The translations under genes were made by a program, and so were the position numbers. A stretch of DNA of 8,045 nucleotides, from positions 1 through 8,045 of the forward strand of contig WBUW01000116.1 in NCBI GenBank assembly GCA_008933495.1, written 5' to 3'. How positions within the stretch are numbered: position 1 is the first letter of the stretch; the number at the start of each line of letters is the position of its first letter. The DNA is from Pseudorhodoplanes sp. Its GTDB lineage: Bacteria > Pseudomonadota > Alphaproteobacteria > Rhizobiales > Xanthobacteraceae. The notes beneath the pieces are model-generated. The model was not told the origin of the DNA, did no database searches, and saw only the letters and a program-made list of their open reading frames with translations. Of the stretch, positions 1 through 8,045 are shown in pieces.

Positions 1-32
1 CCATCGGGCCGAACATATCGGCGGCGGACGCC

Positions 33-1949
33 ATGCGGCTGAATGCCGCCCTGTCGGCAACCGCCGAGGTCGAACGCGGCCATCGCGAGCGTCACGGCGG
101 CGACCTTGTCGAGGCGATGAATTGCTACCTGCGCGCGATCGAGCTTGTGCCCGACCACATGGACGCGCATCTCAATTTCTGCGCCGTTCTCATCACCCTT
201 TCCCGCTTCGCCGACGCGGCCCGCCATTGCGAGCAGATCCTTGCCCACGATCCGGGGCTTCTTGCCGCCTATATCCATCTCGGGGTGGCCCGGATCGGCA
301 TGGACGACGTGACCGGCGCCTTCGCCGCGGCCAAGAATGCGCTGCGCATCGGCGAGACGCCCGAAGCGCGGATGCTGTTCGCGCAATGCCTGCAGAACCT
401 CCCCGCGCTTGCCGACAAAGACGACGACACGCGCGCCTGGCTGACGCGCGCGATCGAGATGCCCTGGGGACGCGCCAGCGAATTCGCCCATCACGCCGTC
501 GCGGTCGCCAAGGCCGATCCGGCCATTGCCGGCTGCATCGCGCGCGCGGCGGCGGCCTGGCCGCAGGTGCCGCCGGCCGCCGAACTCTATGGCGCCACCG
601 GCTTGCAAACGCTCGCGCGCGATACCCTGCTGCGCGCGGCACTGGAAAACACGCGGCTCGCCGACATCGACACCGAACGCTTCCTGACCGCCGCCCGCCG
701 CCATCTGTTGGAAGCGGCGATTGCCAATGACGCTGGCGCGGACAGCGGCGCCGACTTCCATTGCGCGCTCGCGCACCAGTGCTTCATCAACGAATACGTC
801 TACGCGCTGTCCGACGACGAGCGCGGGAAAGCCGCCGCGCTGTGTGCGCGGCTGGCCGCGGCGCTCGAATGCAATGCGCCGGTTCCCGAAATCTGGGTGG
901 TGGCGGCCGCCGCCTACCGGCCGCTGCACACGATGCGCGACGCCGACAGGCTGTTGCAGCGCTCCTGGTCGGCGCGGCTCGAAGCGCTGCTCACCCGGAT
1001 GGTGCGCGAGCCGGCCGAGGAAGCGCGGCTGCGCGACCGCATTCCGGCGCTGACGCCGGTCGAGGACGACGTGTCGCTGCGCGTGCAGCAGCAATACGAA
1101 CAAAATCCCTATCCGCGCTGGATCAAAACCGCGCCGTCGGGCAACGGCTCCGACATCAATGCGCAACTGCGCCGGCAGTTCCCGCACGCCGGCCTGCGCG
1201 ACATCGGCAAACGCGGCGGTATCGACCTTTTGGTCGCCGGCTGCGGCACCGGCCAGCAGCTCATCGACATCGCGACGCGCTTTACCGGCGTGCGTGTGCT
1301 GGCGATCGATCTCAGCCTTGCGAGCCTGTGTTATGCCAGGCGCAAGACCGACGAGTTCGGGCTGCGCAACATCGCCTATGGGCGCGCCGACATCCTCCGG
1401 CTGAAAGACATCGGCCGCGACTTCGACGTCATCGACAGCGCCGGCGTGCTGCATCATCTGGCCGATCCGATCGTCGGCTGGAATGTGCTCATTTCGCTGC
1501 TGCGCCCGAACGGCGCGATGCGCATCGCGCTCTACAGCGAGATCGCGCGCCAGCACGTGGTGGCGGGCCGCGCATTCGTGGCCGGGCGCGGCTACCGCGA
1601 TACGCCAGACGACATCCGGCGCTTCCGGCAGGACGTGCTGGCGCTGCCCGCGGACGATCCGGTGCGGCTCCTGGCGAAAAGCGGCGACTTCTTCAGCATC
1701 AGCGACTGCCGCGACCTGGTGTTCCACGTACAGGAGCACCGCTTCACGCTGCAGCAGATCAAGCTGTTCCTGGCCGCAAGTGGCCTGACTTTTCTCGGTT
1801 TCGATATCGGCCAGAATGTCGTCAACCGCTATCGGGCGAATTTCCCCGACGACCCCGCGGCGGCCGATCTCGACCGCTGGCATGCCTTCGAAAAAGCCAA
1901 TCCCTGGACTTTTGGCGGCATGTATCAGTTCTGGGTGCAGCGGCGCTGA
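33..1949 (+). CDS. TPR-repeat class I SAM-dependent methyltransferase, possibly 5'-partial
   Basis: Predicted cytoplasmic methyltransferase with an N-terminal tetratricopeptide part; the substrate is unknown. Residues about 10-110 hold roughly three TPR-like helical hairpins with the usual small/large residue spacing and Pro near the ends (ELVPDH, AHDPGL). A long helical region follows, then the motif YEQNPYPRW (355-363), which often precedes the catalytic domain in this methyltransferase type. The Rossmann SAM-binding glycine motif LLVAGCGTGQQ begins at residue 399, the acidic ribose-binding loop AIDLS lies near 426, and FDVIDSAGVLHHLADP lies near 465. No signal peptide is seen. The ATG at 33 has no clear Shine-Dalgarno sequence and the frame stays open upstream to base 3, so the real start may lie outside the window and more TPRs may be missing. 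The domain assignment is secure; the function is not. Confidence 0.85.
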   Translation: MRLNAALSATAEVERGHRERHGGDLVEAMNCYLRAIELVPDHMDAHLNFCAVLITLSRFADAARHCEQILAHDPGLLAAYIHLGVARIGMDDVTGAFAAAKNALRIGETPEARMLFAQCLQNLPALADKDDDTRAWLTRAIEMPWGRASEFAHHAVAVAKADPAIAGCIARAAAAWPQVPPAAELYGATGLQTLARDTLLRAALENTRLADIDTERFLTAARRHLLEAAIANDAGADSGADFHCALAHQCFINEYVYALSDDERGKAAALCARLAAALECNAPVPEIWVVAAAAYRPLHTMRDADRLLQRSWSARLEALLTRMVREPAEEARLRDRIPALTPVEDDVSLRVQQQYEQNPYPRWIKTAPSGNGSDINAQLRRQFPHAGLRDIGKRGGIDLLVAGCGTGQQLIDIATRFTGVRVLAIDLSLASLCYARRKTDEFGLRNIAYGRADILRLKDIGRDFDVIDSAGVLHHLADPIVGWNVLISLLRPNGAMRIALYSEIARQHVVAGRAFVAGRGYRDTPDDIRRFRQDVLALPADDPVRLLAKSGDFFSISDCRDLVFHVQEHRFTLQQIKLFLAASGLTFLGFDIGQNVVNRYRANFPDDPAAADLDRWHAFEKANPWTFGGMYQFWVQRR

Positions 1950-2034
1950 ACGCCGCCGGCGCGGCGCCCTTGTCCACAGCCCTGTTGCCGGCGAACGCCC
2001 TTTGACCGGCGCGGCGGGCTAGCGAAACCGCGCC

Positions 2035-2049
2035 GTTCTTACTACGTTC
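2035..2049 (+). promoter_or_regulatory. LexA (SOS) box upstream of uvrA
   Basis: GTTC at 2035-2038 and GTTC at 2046-2049 are separated by exactly seven bases. This is a perfect match to the direct-repeat GTTC-N7-GTTC operator bound by LexA in Alphaproteobacteria. It ends 29 bp before the uvrA start codon. A TTGACC hexamer at 2002-2007 could serve as a -35 element, but the matching -10 is not convincing. Repression by LexA and induction after DNA damage is the expected behaviour for uvrA. Confidence 0.8.
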
Positions 2050-2078
2050 GCCCTGACACCCGGCACCCGTCCCCGCAC

Positions 2079-5171
<3,093 letters not shown>

Positions 5172-5180
<9 letters not shown>

Positions 5181-5293
5181 TTTTTCCTTCTCCCCGCTTG
5201 CGGGGAGAAGGTGGCGAGCGGCGCAGCCGCGAGCCGGATGAGGGGGTGCCGCCAAAGGCGTCGGGGGCCAAAATGAGCGAGATTCTGCGCCGC
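5172..5293. repeat. 122-bp repeat block, copy 1 (palindromic element plus toxin start)
   Basis: This block is identical base for base to 5803-5924, offset 631 bp. It begins in the last three codons of uvrA (GCG GAG TAG). It contains a run of five T and a perfect 12-bp-stem palindrome at 5186-5211 (CCTTCTCCCCGC, TT, then its complement). Smaller hairpins follow (GCGGC-GCA-GCCGC and CGCC-AAA-GGCG), and the block ends after the first seven codons of the DUF4258 gene. The palindromic core is of a type I recall as widespread between genes in rhizobia. No T-run follows the stem, so it is not a classic intrinsic terminator, though the hairpin could stabilise the uvrA mRNA end. Confidence 0.9.
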
Positions 5294-5599
5294 GTGCAGA
5301 CGCTTGTGCTGAGGGGCGATTATCAGGTGTCGCGCCACGGGTTTCGCGAACTCGCGGCGGATGATATTGTCGCGCAAGACGCGCTGACCGGCGTCGCGAG
5401 GGCTATTGTTGTCGAGGATTACCCGGACTCTCGAAAGGAGCCTTCTGTATTGGTCTTGCAGTATGACCGGGACGGACGGCCCATTCATGTCATGTGGGGC
5501 GTTCCCAAAATGGCCGGCCGGCCGGCGATACTCGTGACAGCCTATCGGCCCGCACCGGAACGCTGGTCGGCCGACTTTAGGAGGCGCAAGACGCCATGA
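5273..5599 (+). CDS. DUF4258-family toxin-like protein (module 1)
   Basis: A 108-residue cytoplasmic protein with the DUF4258 pattern: an N-terminal helix (SEILRRVQTLVLRGDY), VSRHGFRELAADDI around 20-35, IVVEDYPD, VLVLQYDRDGRPIHVMWG and AILVTAYRPAPERW. DUF4258 proteins resemble small RelE/BrnT-fold toxins and often sit next to a small antitoxin-like gene; toxicity here is an inference from family and context. The ATG at 5273 is chosen because family similarity starts there. The frame is open further upstream through the repeat (to a TTG at 5198), but that part is repeat-derived. Only a weak G-rich stretch (5262-5266) could act as ribosome binding site. The stop overlaps the next start as ATGA, which points to translational coupling. 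The first seven codons lie inside the 122-bp block shared with module 2. Confidence 0.85.
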   Translation: MSEILRRVQTLVLRGDYQVSRHGFRELAADDIVAQDALTGVARAIVVEDYPDSRKEPSVLVLQYDRDGRPIHVMWGVPKMAGRPAILVTAYRPAPERWSADFRRRKTP

Positions 5600-5811
5600 C
5601 GCGCAAGTCGAAAGAGTTCATCCACGAAGGCAAATACGCCGCGGAAGTTCCGGTCGAACTGATCGAGGACGATACGGCATGGTCGCCTTATCTCTCGCCC
5701 GACGACGTACGCAAGCTCGACACCGTCCGGCTTGCGCTCAAACGAGGCGACGTGGCGGAGGCGGCGAAACACGGCCGCGTGTTCGAACTCAAGCCGGTCG
5801 CGGCGGAGTAG
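5596..5811 (+). CDS. Small antitoxin-like partner of the DUF4258 protein (module 1)
   Basis: A 71-residue acidic protein with the core EGKYAAEVPVELIEDDTAW, then SPYLSPDDVRKLDTVRLAL, then KRGDVAEAAKHGRVFELKP. I know such proteins as frequent downstream neighbours of DUF4258 genes; the antitoxin role is inferred from the overlap with the toxin-like gene (ATGA, 4 bp) and its size, not from a recognised DNA-binding fold. Its TAG stop and last two codons (GCG GAG) coincide with the start of the second 122-bp repeat block. The paralogue at 6217-6438 is about 89% identical over the last 61 residues (54 of 61 by eye), and ends in TGA instead. Confidence 0.8.
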   Translation: MTRKSKEFIHEGKYAAEVPVELIEDDTAWSPYLSPDDVRKLDTVRLALKRGDVAEAAKHGRVFELKPVAAE

Positions 5812-5924
5812 TTTTTCCTTCTCCCCGCTTGCGGGGAGAAGGTGGCGAGCGGCGCAGCCGCGAGCCGGATGAGGGGGTGCCGCCAAAGGCGTCGGGGGCC
5901 AAAATGAGCGAGATTCTGCGCCGC
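5803..5924. repeat. 122-bp repeat block, copy 2
   Basis: Identical to 5172-5293 over all 122 bases, including the 12-bp-stem palindrome at 5817-5842 and the first seven codons of the second DUF4258 gene. Identity stops abruptly at 5925, where the two toxin genes diverge strongly. On its left the block begins within the last codons of the upstream antitoxin-like gene, exactly as copy 1 begins within the last codons of uvrA. Confidence 0.9.
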
Positions 5925-6220
5925 ATCGTGACGCTCGTCTTGGCCGGCGACTTTCTTGTCTCCGACCACGGCTATGAGACGATGGTATCGCGCCGGCGGA
6001 GGCGTTTGCCGGCATTTCTGCCGCGATCGCAATCGAGGATTATCCGGATCGCGTGCGCGGCCCCGGCGTTCTCGTCTTGCAGCGCGACGCAAGCGGCCAG
6101 CCCATCCATGTCACATGTGCCATTCCGGCTGGCCAGCGCCGGCCCGCAATATTGGTGACGGCCTATCGTCCCGACCCGGAATTGTGGGACGGCGATTTCA
6201 AGAAGCGGAAGCGACAATGA
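5904..6220 (+). pseudogene. Frameshifted DUF4258 toxin-like gene (module 2)
   Basis: Translation from the ATG at 5904 gives MSEILRRIVTLVLAGD...SDHGYETM and then loses family similarity, ending at a TGA at 6156-6158 (84 residues). The other frame, picked up at about 5984, restores DUF4258 sequence: GIAPAEAFAGI, AIEDYPD, GVLVLQRDASGQPIHV, RPAILVTAYRPDPELWDGDF, to a TGA at 6218-6220 that overlaps the next ATG. Aligning with the intact copy leaves three residues plus one base missing after the ATG at 5982-5984, which fits a 10-bp deletion. The break removes the central and C-terminal part, so a functional toxin is unlikely unless frameshifting occurs. A sequencing or assembly error cannot be excluded from the sequence alone. 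Confidence 0.85.
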
Positions 6221-6438
6221 CCACGACGCGCAAACGCACCAAGCTCGTCCGCGAAGGCAAGTACGCCGCGGGGGTCGATGTCGAACTGATCGAGGACGAC
6301 ACCGCATGGTCGCCTTATCTGTCGCCGGACGATGTTCGCAAACTCGAAAACGTTCGCCTCGCACTCAAGCGCGGCGACGTGACCGAAGCTGCGAAGCACG
6401 CGCAGGTATTCGAACTGAAGCCAGTTGCGGCGGAGTGA
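6217..6438 (+). CDS. Small antitoxin-like protein (module 2), partner gene broken
   Basis: A 73-residue paralogue of the protein at 5596-5811. It shares VELIEDDTAWSPYLSPDDV and KRGDV-EAAKH, and is nearly 90% identical over the last 61 residues; the first dozen residues differ. The ATG at 6217 overlaps the TGA that closes the restored frame of the broken DUF4258 gene, keeping the ATGA layout of module 1. The reading frame is intact although the partner is not, which is what one expects if an antitoxin can outlive its toxin. It ends in GCG GAG TGA and is not followed by the repeat block. Whether it cross-neutralises the module 1 toxin is unknown. Confidence 0.78.
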   Translation: MTTTRKRTKLVREGKYAAGVDVELIEDDTAWSPYLSPDDVRKLENVRLALKRGDVTEAAKHAQVFELKPVAAE

Positions 6439-6442
6439 CAGC

Positions 6443-6748
6443 GTGCCAACAGCGCTTGTCCAAATCGTGTTGTTCGGAATCGCTGCTGGGCTTGTCGTCG
6501 AATTTCTTGCGGTCCTGACGCGGGCAGAACCTGCGCACCAAAAACGCGCCTATTTCGTCGGCGGTCTACTGGGCACTGCCGGCGCGCTCGCAGCAAGCGT
6601 AGCCCGGATGGAGCGTAGCGAAATCCGGGATCGTCATTCGCGGCTAAGCCTGCCCCCGCATTCCGCTTTGCTCCATGCGGGCTACAGTTCACTAATTCAC
6701 TCACTCGGCTTACCAAGCACCTCAACATCCCAAGCGTGGTTCGTGTGA
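6443..6748 (+). CDS. Hypothetical small membrane protein with a repeat-derived C terminus
   Basis: An ORF of 101 residues from a GTG at 6443, four bases after the upstream stop; a TTG at 6425 in the same frame is the alternative start. Residues about 4-24 (ALVQIVLFGIAAGLVVEFLA) and 43-57 (YFVGGLLGTAGALAA) look like two membrane helices joined by a short polar loop. From about residue 53 on, the coding sequence is the MITE-like repeat at 6599-6685, so the tail (ARMERSEIRDRHSR and beyond) is not native protein sequence. The original gene probably ended near there and the repeat replaced its end. The 3' end overlaps the convergent gene on the minus strand by about 50 bp. Family unknown; it may be a decayed gene. 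Confidence 0.4.
   Translation: MPTALVQIVLFGIAAGLVVEFLAVLTRAEPAHQKRAYFVGGLLGTAGALAASVARMERSEIRDRHSRLSLPPHSALLHAGYSSLIHSLGLPSTSTSQAWFV
6599..6685. repeat. MITE-like element with 31-bp inverted ends
   Basis: The left end at 6599-6629 (beginning GTAGCCCGGATGGAGC) and the right end at 6655-6685 (ending GCTCCATGCGGGCTAC) are inverted repeats matching at 26 of 31 positions, with a 25-bp centre. The element is 87 bp, too short to encode a transposase. It belongs to a GTAGCCCGG-type repeat family that I recall from Bradyrhizobium-like genomes. It sits between the convergent genes at 6443 and 6697, overlapping the end of the former. Its folded RNA could help end transcription from either side. Confidence 0.8.
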
Positions 6749-6972
6749 ACGAACTCACCTCCCCCTTCTCTATCAGTGAGCTTGGCATAAACCAGAAAGC
6801 GCGTGCCTATCGGGTGCGCACGTCGAAGCGACTTTGGGAAACGAACGCGCAGATTCCGGGATACCTGCTGACCCGCAATCGGACGCACATGAATATCTCC
6901 GTGCAGGCCCGAGCCGCCCTCAATGTACGTCTCCACAACGATGCGAATGTAAGGTTCTTCTGGCTTTCCCAT
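6697..6972 (-). CDS. Conserved hypothetical small protein
   Basis: A 91-residue protein beginning MGKPEEPYIRIVVETYIEGG and containing SGLHGDIHVRPIAGQQ, PIGTRFLVYAKLTDREGG and a C-terminal VHTNHAWDVEVLGKP. The mix of alternating beta-strand-like segments and a glycine-rich turn suggests a small beta-rich cytoplasmic protein; there is no signal peptide or membrane segment. I believe similar proteins occur in rhizobial genomes but I know no function. The start at 6972 is favoured over upstream Met codons (frame open to 7116) because GGGGAGG lies five bases before it and because the upstream part reads through a repeat (7009-7038). It is transcribed towards the convergent ORF at 6443-6748. Confidence 0.75.
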   Translation of the reverse strand: MGKPEEPYIRIVVETYIEGGSGLHGDIHVRPIAGQQVSRNLRVRFPKSLRRAHPIGTRFLVYAKLTDREGGGEFVHTNHAWDVEVLGKPSE

Positions 6973-6977
6973 AGTCG

Positions 6978-6984
6978 CCTCCCC
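6978..6984 (-). promoter_or_regulatory. Ribosome binding site deciding the start at 6972
   Basis: GGGGAGG on the minus strand lies five bases before the ATG at 6970-6972. This is a strong Shine-Dalgarno match and selects this start over the longer repeat-derived frame upstream. Confidence 0.7.
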
Positions 6985-7008
6985 AACCATGCGTAATGGC
7001 GAGCAAGC

Positions 7009-7038
7009 GTAGCCCGGGTGAGCGAAGCGAACCCGGGG
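7009..7038. repeat. Partial GTAGCCCGG-family palindromic repeat
   Basis: Contains the perfect inverted repeat CCCGGGT (7013-7019) and ACCCGGG (7031-7037) around an 11-base centre. It shares the 16-base string AGCAAGCGTAGCCCGG (7002-7017) with the left edge of the MITE-like element (6592-6607), so the two are related. A degenerate second end may reach about 7085, inside the 3' end of the downstream methyltransferase, but that match is weak. It fills the gap between the two minus-strand genes and may act as an mRNA 3' hairpin. Confidence 0.7.
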
Positions 7039-7072
7039 TCGGCATCCGCGGTCATGCCCTCCGCAGCCTCGT

Positions 7073-7861
7073 TCAGCGCGGCTTACATGCAAGGAACGCG
7101 TAGCCGTAGACGGCAAACAGGCGCGCCTTGTCCTCGCCGCCCGCCCCTTTAAACGTGTCGACCGGCGGGCCGATCTTCACGTCAACGAAGCCAATCTCTT
7201 CCAACATTCTTTGCCAGGCTGCACACGGCAGACCACCGGCAATTCAAGCCGTCCAAAGATCGATGTTACGGATCGCGGCTTCTGGCACCGGCTTGCCATT
7301 TGCGATGTCGGCAAACTGCAACCGCCCGCCGGCACGCAAGACACGATAGATTTCCGAGAACGTTGCTTTCTTGTCGGCGCAGAGATTGATAACGCCATTG
7401 CTGATGACAACATCCGCCCAGCCGTCCTGAACGGGCAACGCTTCCGCGAAGCCTTCACGGAACTCGACGTTGTCCCATCCCAGCTTTTTGACCGTTGAGC
7501 GCGACTTGGCGAGCATCTCTTCAGTCATGTCGACCCCGATGACATTGCCGGTGGGGCCGACCTGATGGGCGGCCACAAACGAGTCGAAGCCCCCGCCTGA
7601 TCCGACGTCTACCACGCGTTCGCCCTTGTGCAGCGGCTGGAGGGAGAACGGATTCGCTACCCCGGCAAAAGATTCCACAGCCACATCCGGCAGCGACGCG
7701 ACGAAATCCTCTTCATAGCCAAGATGCTTGGCGAGGTAGCGCCCGGTATGGAAGTGATGCTTGCCGTACGGATCAATCGCGACTTCGCGGTACTTGTTTT
7801 TGACTTCCTCACGCAGGGCATTGACATCGACCACGGTATTGCTCGATGAATCAACGCTCAT
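7073..7861 (-). CDS. Candidate selenocysteine-containing ArsM-like SAM-dependent methyltransferase (TGA at codon 206)
   Basis: A class I methyltransferase of the arsenite-methyltransferase-like group: an N-terminal helix (ALREEVKNKYREVA), the SAM-binding motif VVDVGSGGGFDS (83-94), acidic loop VIGVDMTEEML (108-117), GFAEALPV (138-144), VVISNGVINLCADK (151-164) and VLRAGGRLQFADI (174-186). At residue 206 the frame meets TGA (7244-7246) within NIDLWTA-TGA-IAGGLP, then stays open for 56 more codons (GFVDVKIGPPVDTF, FAVYGYAFLA) to a TGA at 7073-7075; total 262 residues. ArsM proteins carry a conserved Cys before IGGAL at this point, so TGA replaces a catalytic or metal-binding Cys codon, the usual pattern for selenocysteine. 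A SECIS-like hairpin follows directly. If TGA is a true stop, the product is a 205-residue truncated enzyme and the rest is relic. Sec machinery is not in the window. Substrate unknown; arsenic methylation is only a guess. Confidence 0.75.
7211..7242 (-). promoter_or_regulatory. Candidate bacterial SECIS stem-loop
   Basis: Directly after the in-frame UGA (7246-7244) the RNA can fold with a lower stem UUGCC/GGCAA (7242-7238 with 7215-7211). A small internal loop follows, then GG/CC with one bulged U, then CUGC/GCAG (7231-7228 with 7222-7219), closing a five-base loop CGUGU. The loop starts 17 bases after the UGA (16 between) and has G at its second position. This fits the known bacterial SECIS consensus: distance about 16-37 nt, loop 3-14 nt, G in the first two loop bases. 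Found by eye; no folding energy was computed. Confidence 0.6.
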
Positions 7862-7863
7862 TG

Positions 7864-7874
7864 CTCCTCTCCTT
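7864..7874 (-). promoter_or_regulatory. Ribosome binding site of the ArsM-like methyltransferase
   Basis: AAGGAGAGGAG on the minus strand ends two bases before the ATG (7859-7861). It contains two overlapping GGAG cores, the first with good spacing, and supports this start codon. Confidence 0.65.
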
Positions 7875-7881
7875 GGCTACA

Positions 7882-8025
7882 TTAATTTATTCGGTTCTCC
7901 GTTTGATAAAATGCTAGCAGTTTTTGCTCACCTTCTGAAGGAGGAGCTGCGAACACAACCGCATAGTGATAAGGAGGTACGGCGACCTGGTGGACAAGTT
8001 TTGGACCGGCGGGGCGACCGTGCAT
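7882..8025 (-). CDS. Short unidentified ORF upstream of the ArsM-like methyltransferase
   Basis: A 47-residue ORF from an ATG at 8023-8025 to TAA at 7882-7884, ending 20 bases before the methyltransferase start, so it could be the first gene of a small operon. It contains HQVAVPPYHYAVVFAAPPSE and EQKLLAFYQTENRIN, which read like protein. I recognise no family. An in-frame TAG lies immediately before the ATG, and no Shine-Dalgarno sequence is seen there. It may therefore be the end of a decayed gene, or not coding at all; an opposite-strand start signal overlaps it (AAGGAGGT at 7971-7978 on the plus strand). The last 25 bases are A/T-rich compared with the surroundings. Confidence 0.3.
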   Translation of the reverse strand: MHGRPAGPKLVHQVAVPPYHYAVVFAAPPSEGEQKLLAFYQTENRIN

Positions 8026-8045
8026 CTATTCATGTCCGCGCCGCC

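Noticed and set aside
1951..1966. GC hairpin CGCCGC-CGGC-GCGGCG just after the first methyltransferase stop, as an intrinsic terminator
   Set aside because: The stem is only 6 bp in very GC-rich DNA and no T-run follows (CCCTTGTCC), so chance is a sufficient explanation.
761..2005. 414-codon plus-strand frame overlapping the TPR methyltransferase
   Set aside because: The product is very Arg/Ala-rich low-complexity sequence, as expected for an out-of-frame reading of a GC-rich gene.
5186..5211. Perfect palindrome after uvrA as a rho-independent terminator
   Set aside because: The T-run precedes the stem on the plus strand, and no T-run follows the stem on either strand. The same sequence recurs at 5817-5842 as part of a dispersed repeat.
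6599..7038. Insertion sequence remnant
   Set aside because: The inverted ends enclose only tens of bases and no transposase fragment is readable in any frame; a non-autonomous palindromic repeat explains it better.
7073..7243. Frameshift as the cause of the interrupted ArsM-like gene
   Set aside because: The family-like sequence after the TGA is in the same frame as before it, so this is a single codon change or recoding, not an indel.

Overview
The window looks like a high-GC chromosomal segment from an alphaproteobacterium, most likely Hyphomicrobiales (Bradyrhizobium/Xanthobacteraceae-like). I infer this from strong G/C preference at third codon positions, a UvrA that reads like the rhizobial type, a GTTC-N7-GTTC LexA box (the alphaproteobacterial form) in front of uvrA, and several short palindromic repeat families of the kind scattered through rhizobial genomes. 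No database could be searched, so the taxonomy is an inference.

Left part (1-5180): a large TPR plus class I SAM-dependent methyltransferase gene, probably cut by the window's left edge, is followed by uvrA, the damage-recognition ATPase of nucleotide excision repair. The uvrA gene is interrupted in frame by a 150-bp palindromic repeat (2842-2991) that has become about 50 codons of coding sequence.

Middle part (5172-6438): two tandem copies of a three-part module lie directly after uvrA. Each has a palindromic repeat block, a DUF4258 toxin-like gene and an overlapping small antitoxin-like gene. The repeat blocks are identical over 122 bp (5172-5293 and 5803-5924), including the first seven codons of the toxin gene, yet the toxin genes beyond them are only about half identical. 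The second toxin gene is broken by a frameshift that fits a 10-bp deletion, while its antitoxin-like partner is intact. Stop codons at the junctions suggest how the tandem arose.

Right part (6439-8045): a small two-helix membrane ORF runs into a MITE-like inverted repeat. A small conserved-looking protein lies on the minus strand, then a second repeat family member. Next is a minus-strand SAM-dependent methyltransferase related to arsenite methyltransferases. Its frame holds one in-frame TGA at codon 206 and then stays open for 56 more sense codons of family-like sequence. The TGA falls where arsenite methyltransferases have a conserved arsenic-binding cysteine. A stem-loop directly downstream meets the bacterial SECIS rules (16 nt from UGA to the apical loop, G within the first two loop bases). 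I therefore read this as a candidate selenoprotein, the most interesting item here. A short unidentified ORF lies just upstream of it.
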